Assembly (NCBI RefSeq): GCF_009936275.1
Contig: NZ_AP019797.1
Span: 1,479,501-1,543,500 of the forward strand
Length of the DNA stretch: 64,000 bases
Origin: Rhodothermus marinus
GTDB lineage: Bacteria > Bacteroidota > Rhodothermia > Rhodothermales > Rhodothermaceae
Direction of reading: 5' to 3'
The position numbers and the translations under genes are program-made. Positions 59,357 through 64,000 of the stretch are shown in pieces. How positions within the stretch are numbered: the stretch's first letter is position 1; every line of letters starts with the position of its first letter. The notes below the pieces were generated by a model. The model searched no databases. It saw only the letters and a program-made list of their open reading frames with translations, and was not told the DNA's origin.

Positions 59357-60169
59357 ATGGCGCTGATCCGCCCCTTTTACGAAAAGCCCTGGCCCGAAGC
59401 GTTGCGTCCGGCTGCCCGGGCGCTCTGGCACTGGCACCTGGCGCTCCGGCGTCCGAACGTGCCGGCCACGGAGCCGGAGGCGGTGACGGCCTTTCTGGAA
59501 GCGGAGGCCGTGCGGCTTCAGCAAGACGAGCCGATCCGGGTGGTGCCCGAGGAGGTATGGCGGGCAGCCCGGGAGGCCGCGATGCAACACGAACTGCCCG
59601 TAGAGCTACTGGCCGAGCAGGTGCGGGCGGCATGGGCCTGGGTGGCGCCGGTGCGTTTTCCGGATGCGGCCGCCCTGGAGGCGTTTCTGCAGGATTTTGC
59701 CGGGGCGCACGGGCGGCTGCTGGCCCGACTGGCCGGCGTGGGCACGCGTTTCAACGACCCTCAGGTCAACGCGCTGGCGGCCGGCTTCTTTCTGACGGAT
59801 CGGCTGACCCGGCTGCCGCGCGATCTGGCGGCCGATCGGCTGTTTATCCCGCTGGAAGATCTGGAGCGGGCCGGGGTGTCGGTGGAACTGCTGCAGCGAG
59901 GAGCCGGCCATCCGGCCGTGCGACGGTTGATCTGGAAGCAGGTGGTGCGGGCCCAGGAGGCGCTGGCGCGGGGACGCACACTGGTGCACGAACTGCCGCG
60001 GCGTTATGCCCGGGCGCTCCGGCGCGAGTGGCTGCTGGCGCTCGAAGTGCTACGCACGATCGAACGCCGCGATTACGACCTCTGGCGTGGTCCCATTCGC
60101 CTTTCCCGCTGGCAGCGCCTGCAGGTGGCCTACCAGGCCCGCTTCTCCCGTGTGGCCTTTCGGGCGTAG
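59357..60169 (+). CDS. Divergent squalene/phytoene synthase-family protein
   Basis: A 270-residue protein whose middle and C-terminal parts match the squalene/phytoene synthase fold: FPDAAALEAFLQDFAGAHGR corresponds to the V-x-R-L helix region, DRLTRLPRDLAADRLFIPLE to the second Asp motif and the L-P-x-E element, and RREWLLALEVLRTIERRDYD to the C-terminal helices. The first Asp-rich motif (D-x-x-x-D, substrate Mg site) is missing, and the second keeps only part of its acidic residues (RDLAAD). It is therefore probably not a normal head-to-head synthase. NDUFAF6-like assembly factors are a catalytically inactive branch of this family. It is coupled to the hydratase gene upstream. Confidence 0.7.
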   Translation: MALIRPFYEKPWPEALRPAARALWHWHLALRRPNVPATEPEAVTAFLEAEAVRLQQDEPIRVVPEEVWRAAREAAMQHELPVELLAEQVRAAWAWVAPVRFPDAAALEAFLQDFAGAHGRLLARLAGVGTRFNDPQVNALAAGFFLTDRLTRLPRDLAADRLFIPLEDLERAGVSVELLQRGAGHPAVRRLIWKQVVRAQEALARGRTLVHELPRRYARALRREWLLALEVLRTIERRDYDLWRGPIRLSRWQRLQVAYQARFSRVAFRA

Positions 60170-60203
60170 ATAGCTTTGAACAGTTTTTCATACGATAACC
60201 GTT

Positions 60204-60210
60204 TATATTG
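60204..60210 (+). promoter_or_regulatory. Possible -7 box for purM
   Basis: TATATTG lies 46 nt before the purM ATG; TTTG at 60175-60178 is somewhat too far upstream for a standard -33 box (25-nt spacer). The call is tentative. Confidence 0.3.
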
Positions 60211-60256
60211 GATTGCAATGGGCGTTGGACAGAAAAACTTTCGGAGACCCTGACCC

Positions 60257-61258
60257 ATGACGACCTACCGGGATGCCGGCGTGGACATCGACGCCGGCGA
60301 CGAGCTGGTGCGGCGCATCAAGCCGATCGTGCGCGAGACGTTCATCCCTGGCGTTTTGACCGACATCGGCGCCTTTGGCGCCTTTTTCGAGCCGGATTTT
60401 TCGGCCTACCGGCGGCCTGTGCTGGTTTCGTCGGTGGACGGCGTGGGTACGAAACTGAAAGTCGCCTTCCTGATGAACCGGCACGACACGGTAGGACAGG
60501 ATCTGGTCAACCACTGCGTGAACGACATTGCAGTCTGCGGCGCCCGGCCCCTGTTCTTTCTCGACTATCTGGCCACCGGGCGGTTGAAGCCGGACGTGGC
60601 CGAGCAGATCATCCGCGGGTTTGCCACGGCCTGCCGGGAGAACGGCTGTGCGCTGATCGGCGGCGAGACGGCCGAAATGCCCGACTTCTATGCGGCGGAC
60701 GAGTACGACCTGGCCGGGATGATCGTGGGGGTGGTGGACCGCGATGCCATCCTTGACGGAAGTCGCGTGCAGGCGGGCGACGTGTTGATCGGACTGCCCT
60801 CGACCGGCCTCCATACGAACGGCTATTCGCTGGCCCGCAAGGTGCTCCTTAGCCACTTTTCGGTACACGACCGACCGCCTGCGCTGGAGGGCATGTCGGT
60901 GGGCGAGGCGCTGCTGGCCGTGCACCGCTCCTACCTGAAGCCGATCCGGGCCCTGATCGAGGCCGACTGCGTGCACGCGCTGGTGCATGTGACCGGCGGC
61001 GGCATTCCCGGCAACACGGCGCGCGTGGTACCCGAAGGCCTGCGCTTCGAGGTGGATTACGACGCCTGGGAGCGGCCGGCTATTTTCCGACTCATTCAGG
61101 AGCTGGGCGAGGTGCCCGAAGACGACATGCGGCGCACGTTCAACCTGGGCATCGGCCTGATTGCCATCGTACCGGGCGATCGCAAGGCCGAGGCGATGCG
61201 CACGCTGGAAGCGCTGGGCGAGCGCCCGATCGAAATTGGACGGATCGTGCCCGCCTGA
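60257..61258 (+). CDS. purM: Phosphoribosylformylglycinamidine cyclo-ligase
   Basis: PurM forms AIR from FGAM with ATP, step five of purine synthesis. The 333 residues show the family's glycine-rich signature, [74 protein letters not shown] and [17 protein letters not shown]. It stands alone; no other pur gene is in the window. ATG 60257 is chosen for the conserved MTTYRDAGV. Confidence 0.97.
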   Translation: MTTYRDAGVDIDAGDELVRRIKPIVRETFIPGVLTDIGAFGAFFEPDFSAYRRPVLVSSVDGVGTKLKVAFLMNRHDTVGQDLVNHCVNDIAVCGARPLFFLDYLATGRLKPDVAEQIIRGFATACRENGCALIGGETAEMPDFYAADEYDLAGMIVGVVDRDAILDGSRVQAGDVLIGLPSTGLHTNGYSLARKVLLSHFSVHDRPPALEGMSVGEALLAVHRSYLKPIRALIEADCVHALVHVTGGGIPGNTARVVPEGLRFEVDYDAWERPAIFRLIQELGEVPEDDMRRTFNLGIGLIAIVPGDRKAEAMRTLEALGERPIEIGRIVPA

Positions 61259-61297
61259 CAGCCTGGCGTCCTTTTTGTTGGGAAAAACCGCTTGCAT

Positions 61298-61323
61298 GGA
61301 AACTTCCGATCCCGGAAATTCCG
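61298..61323. promoter_or_regulatory. Paired GGAA-TTCC palindromes upstream of plsY
   Basis: GGAAACTTCC (61298-61307) and the perfect palindrome CGGAAATTCCG (61313-61323) lie 40 nt before plsY. Two half-palindromes a short distance apart suggest an operator; the binding protein is unknown. TATTTCG at 61339-61345 could be the -7 box. Confidence 0.4.
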
Positions 61324-61362
61324 TTTACACAATAACTGTATTTCGTTGCGAAAAAGGCAGCC

Positions 61363-62058
61363 ATGTTGTCGCTGATTGTCATTCTGATTCTGAGCTATCT
61401 GGTGGGCTCCATCCCGGGTAGTGTGTGGGTGGGACAGTTGATGTACGGCATCGACGTGCGTCAGTACGGCAGCGGCAACGCCGGCGCCACGAACGTCTTC
61501 CGCGTGCTGGGCTGGAAAGCGGGCATTCTGGCGACCATTGTCGATCTGGGCAAAGGATTGCTGGCGGCCGGCGTGATTGCGACGATCCGGATTGACGACC
61601 TGCCGTCGGGCTTGGCACACTGGCATATCGAAACGGTGGTGCGGCTGATGGCAGGCATTGCCGCCGTGCTGGGGCACATGTTTCCCATCTGGGCCGGTTT
61701 TCGTGGTGGCAAGGGCGTCAACACGTCGGCCGGCGTGCTGCTGGCGCTGACGCCGGTCACGACCCTGATCACGGCGGCCGTCTTTGTGGTCGTGCTGCTG
61801 GTGTCGCGCTACGTGTCGCTGGCTTCCATCGTGGCGGCCATTGCGTTTCCTTCGACCGTGGCGATTCGTAAGTATGTGTTCGGCATCGAGTCGCTGGACA
61901 CCAGCCTGCTGATATTCGGCATCGTGCTGGCCGCCATTGTGATCTGGGCACACCGCTCGAACATCCGGCGGCTGCTCAGCGGCACGGAAAACCGCGTGCG
62001 CACGTTCCGGCCGGCCCGCGGCATGCTGGGACGCGGCGAGCTGAAGCCGAAGGCATAG
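61363..62058 (+). CDS. plsY: Glycerol-3-phosphate acyltransferase PlsY
   Basis: PlsY transfers acyl groups from acyl-phosphate to glycerol-3-phosphate, the first committed step of phospholipid synthesis. The 231-residue membrane protein has five predicted helices and the PlsY motifs GSIPGSVWVGQLMYGIDVRQ, GSGNAGATNVFRVLGWKAG, the phosphate loop FRGGKGVNTSAGVLLALTP and a C-terminal RHRSNI-like element. It is longer than the usual 200-210 residues by about 20 C-terminal residues. gpsA, which makes its substrate, follows 40 nt downstream. Confidence 0.96.
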   Translation: MLSLIVILILSYLVGSIPGSVWVGQLMYGIDVRQYGSGNAGATNVFRVLGWKAGILATIVDLGKGLLAAGVIATIRIDDLPSGLAHWHIETVVRLMAGIAAVLGHMFPIWAGFRGGKGVNTSAGVLLALTPVTTLITAAVFVVVLLVSRYVSLASIVAAIAFPSTVAIRKYVFGIESLDTSLLIFGIVLAAIVIWAHRSNIRRLLSGTENRVRTFRPARGMLGRGELKPKA

Positions 62059-62098
62059 CACGGACGATTTCGTTCTCGAAGACGACCTTCACAGAGCC

Positions 62099-63205
62099 AT
62101 GAAGGCACACGCCAGCCAGGCCCGACGGCCGGCCGGGCGCAGGGTGACGGTTTTTGGTGCGGGAAGCTGGGGAACGGCTCTGGCCCTGCTGCTGGCGTCG
62201 AATGGACACGCGGTCACGCTCTGGGCCCGGCGGGCCGAAGTGGCCGAGCACATCCGCCGCACGCGGCACAATCCGACCTATCTGCCCGAGATCGAGCTGC
62301 CGCATTCCGTACACGTGACGGCCGATCTGCAGGAAGCAGCCGCCGACCGGGACATCTGGGTGGTGGCCACGCCGGCCCAGGCTATACGCGCGCTGGCCGA
62401 GCAACTGCGACCCTGGGCGCATCCGGACCTGATCATCGTCTCGGTGGCTAAAGGGCTGGAAATCGCCACGCTGAAAACCACCACCCAGGTGCTGGCCGAA
62501 GTGCTGCCTGAAGTGCCCCGGGAACGAATCGGCGTGCTCTACGGTCCCAGCCATGCCGAAGAGGTGGCCGCCGGCATGCCCACCACCGTGGTGGCCTCGG
62601 CCCCTTCCTGTGCGGTGGCCGAGCAGATTCAGGCGCTGTTTATGGCCCCGACCTTTCGGGTGTACGTCAACCCCGACCTGATCGGCGTCGAGATTGCCGG
62701 CTCGGTCAAGAACGTGCTGGCGCTGGCGGCCGGCATGAGCGACGGCGTGGGCTTCGGCGACAACGCGAAGGCGGCCCTGATCACACGCGGTCTGGCCGAA
62801 ATTCAGCGGCTGGGCGTTCGGCTGGGGGCCGATCCGGCCACGTTTGCCGGACTGGCCGGTATCGGCGATCTGGTGGTTACCTGCATGAGCCGCCACAGCC
62901 GCAACCGTTACGTGGGCGAGCAGATCGGCCGCGGCCGCACGCTCGAAGAGGTGCAACGGGAAATGCAGATGGTGGCCGAAGGGGTGCCGACGACTGCGGC
63001 CGTCTATCGACTGGCTCGGGAACTGGGCGTCGAAATGCCGATCACCGAGGCCGTCTATCAGATCCTGTTCGAGGGCAAAAAGCCCCGCGAGGCCGTCCGG
63101 GAACTGATGACGCGCGAGGCCAAGTACGAAGACTGGTTGCCCCACACGCCGGAAACGACCCGGCCTGACGGGCTGGCTGCTTCAGAACCGACTCCTTCTC
63201 GATAG
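62099..63205 (+). CDS. gpsA: Glycerol-3-phosphate dehydrogenase [NAD(P)+]
   Basis: GpsA reduces dihydroxyacetone phosphate to sn-glycerol-3-phosphate, the substrate of PlsY. The 368 residues contain the N-terminal dinucleotide motif VFGAGSWGTALALLLASNGH, KTTTQVLAEVLPE, YGPSHAEEVAAGMPTTVVAS, EIAGSVKNVLALAAGMSDGV and GLAGIGDLVVTCMSRHSRNR. About 35 extra C-terminal residues follow the family core. ATG 62099 begins with an eight-residue lead before the dinucleotide fold. Confidence 0.97.
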   Translation: MKAHASQARRPAGRRVTVFGAGSWGTALALLLASNGHAVTLWARRAEVAEHIRRTRHNPTYLPEIELPHSVHVTADLQEAAADRDIWVVATPAQAIRALAEQLRPWAHPDLIIVSVAKGLEIATLKTTTQVLAEVLPEVPRERIGVLYGPSHAEEVAAGMPTTVVASAPSCAVAEQIQALFMAPTFRVYVNPDLIGVEIAGSVKNVLALAAGMSDGVGFGDNAKAALITRGLAEIQRLGVRLGADPATFAGLAGIGDLVVTCMSRHSRNRYVGEQIGRGRTLEEVQREMQMVAEGVPTTAAVYRLARELGVEMPITEAVYQILFEGKKPREAVRELMTREAKYEDWLPHTPETTRPDGLAASEPTPSR

Positions 63206-63222
63206 CCCGACGCCGTCCCACC

Positions 63223-63879
63223 ATGACGCTTCAGGAACTGAACCAGCTGGTGGCCCTGGGCGAGGGGCTCACGCTGGAATTCAAGCGCCGCGTTCCCCGT
63301 CCCGAGCGGATCGCCAAGGAGGTCATCGCCTTTGCCAACACGCGCGGGGGACGCCTGCTGCTGGGTGTGGACGACAGCGGCGCCATCGTGGGCGTGCGCG
63401 ACCCCGACGAAGAGGTCTTCGCCCTGCGACAGGCCCTGCACCGTTGCGCCACGCCGCCCATTGCCTTCACGCTGGAGCGCGTTCAGGTGGAGCACCGGCG
63501 GGAGGTGATCGTGGTGACGATCGAGGAGAGCGCGCGTAAGCCGCACTTTCTGCGCAACGGCCGACACCGGCAGGCTTATATCCGGGTGGAAGATCGGAGC
63601 ATCGAGGCCAGTCCGGAAGTGCTGGCGCTCATGCGGGCCGAAAAACATCCGCGCAATGTCGTCTTCACCTTTGGCGAGAAGGAGCTGTTGCTGATGAGGT
63701 ATCTGGAGCATTACGGCCGCATCACCGTGCAGCAGTTCGCCCAGCTGGCCAATCTGTCGCGTCGGCAGGCGTCGCGCACGCTGGTGCTCCTCACGGAGGC
63801 CAACGTGCTGCGCCTGCACCCCGACGAGCCGCACGACTACTTTACGCTGGCCTACAACGTTTCGTCCTCGGCCGCCTGA
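63223..63879 (+). CDS. AlbA-domain DNA-binding protein with winged helix
   Basis: A 218-residue predicted regulator. Residues 1-130 form an AlbA_2 (divergent AAA-4-associated) domain with GEGLTLEFKRRVPRPERIAK, EVIAFANTRGGRLLLGVDD and RQAYIRVEDRSIEAS. The C-terminal 75 residues (about 145-215) make a winged helix (LLLMRYLEHYGRITVQQFAQ, LANLSRRQASRTLVLLTE). Such proteins sense a small molecule or nucleic acid and bind DNA; the target is unknown. It starts 17 nt after gpsA and may be cotranscribed. Confidence 0.8.
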   Translation: MTLQELNQLVALGEGLTLEFKRRVPRPERIAKEVIAFANTRGGRLLLGVDDSGAIVGVRDPDEEVFALRQALHRCATPPIAFTLERVQVEHRREVIVVTIEESARKPHFLRNGRHRQAYIRVEDRSIEASPEVLALMRAEKHPRNVVFTFGEKELLLMRYLEHYGRITVQQFAQLANLSRRQASRTLVLLTEANVLRLHPDEPHDYFTLAYNVSSSAA

Positions 63880-63925
63880 AGGGGTGACAGACTGCTGTCA
63901 CCGAAGCGCGGGTAAACTCGGGGCG

Positions 63926-63956
63926 GATACGGAATCCGTTCGGAATTCGTATCTTG
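63926..63956 (+). promoter_or_regulatory. Imperfect palindrome overlapping a promoter-like box
   Basis: GATACGGAAT (63926-63935) and ATTCGTATC (63945-63953) form an inverted repeat with a single bulge and an inner palindromic CCGTTCGG. Its right arm overlaps TATCTTG (63950-63956), a -7-like box, so binding would repress a gene that begins after the window. Confidence 0.45.
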
Positions 63957-64000
63957 TTCTGTGCGTTCATCCGAAAAGTCTGTTATTGCGATACAAAAAT

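Overview
The window is high-GC and gene-dense, with short intergenic gaps. It looks like a Rhodothermus chromosome (Rhodothermota/Bacteroidota group), very probably R. marinus or a close relative. Two things support this. First, the gene at 137-1330 matches, residue by residue as far as I recall, the one-step mannosylglycerate synthase known from R. marinus, including D100, D102, D192 and H217. Second, the complex I genes nuoJKLM and nuoN are interrupted by a NhaD-type Na+/H+ antiporter and a pterin-4a-carbinolamine dehydratase, an arrangement I recall being described for R. marinus. Several gaps carry Bacteroidota-type promoters (TTTG/TTG about 19-21 nt before TAnnTTTG-like boxes). Shine-Dalgarno sequences are weak or absent before many genes.

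Layout. 1-5.8 kb: mannosylglycerate synthase, a RodZ-like protein, DNA ligase LigA, an AbrB/PIN toxin-antitoxin pair and a small exported protein with no ordinary start codon. 5.9-11.5 kb: an outer-membrane porin-like protein behind a perfect palindrome, a small helical protein, an SSS-family symporter and a PgpH-type HD phosphodiesterase. 11.5-15.2 kb, minus strand: 1-pyrroline-5-carboxylate dehydrogenase, a membrane protein, a zinc-ribbon protein and a GntR regulator; tRNA-Leu(TAA) lies divergent to them. 15.4-20.9 kb: a membrane coiled-coil protein, adk, a polyprenyl diphosphate synthase, ptsH, ptsI and a phosphoglucose/phosphomannose isomerase. 21-25.7 kb: an e(P4)-like acid phosphatase lipoprotein, an 11-residue-repeat coiled-coil protein, an alkaline phosphatase and a DnaQ-exonuclease/GIY-YIG fusion. 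25,751-26,833: an intact insertion sequence. 26.9-29.9 kb: a duplicated-domain envelope protein and a Ppx/GppA-HD protein.

30-38 kb is the membrane-arm part of complex I (nuoJ-K-L-M-nhaD-pcd-nuoN), closed by a strong terminator. 38-47.3 kb, on mixed strands, holds SpmA/SpmB-like proteins, uvrC, a Uma2-family protein, a cation diffusion facilitator, SbcC (no SbcD in the window) and an EamA transporter. A MerR regulator and tRNA-Pro(GGG) follow. A 630-base gap (47.9-48.5 kb) with mutually exclusive RNA hairpins leads into gltB-gltD-thrB-thrC (glutamate and threonine synthesis). The last part holds an uncharacterised gene overlapping thrC, a secreted beta-propeller-like protein, an enoyl-CoA hydratase coupled to a squalene/phytoene-synthase-like protein lacking its first metal motif, purM, plsY-gpsA (phospholipid precursors) and an AlbA-domain regulator.

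Most of the window is housekeeping chromosome. The parts I would look at first are the gltB leader RNA, the degenerate squalene-synthase-like gene paired with a hydratase, the exonuclease/GIY-YIG fusion that keeps a UvrC-like cysteine spacing, the SpmA-like protein with a large insertion, and the zinc-ribbon/GntR pair. I did not find a clear multi-gene defence island or a CRISPR array. Functions were assigned by reading motifs; no database search was run.
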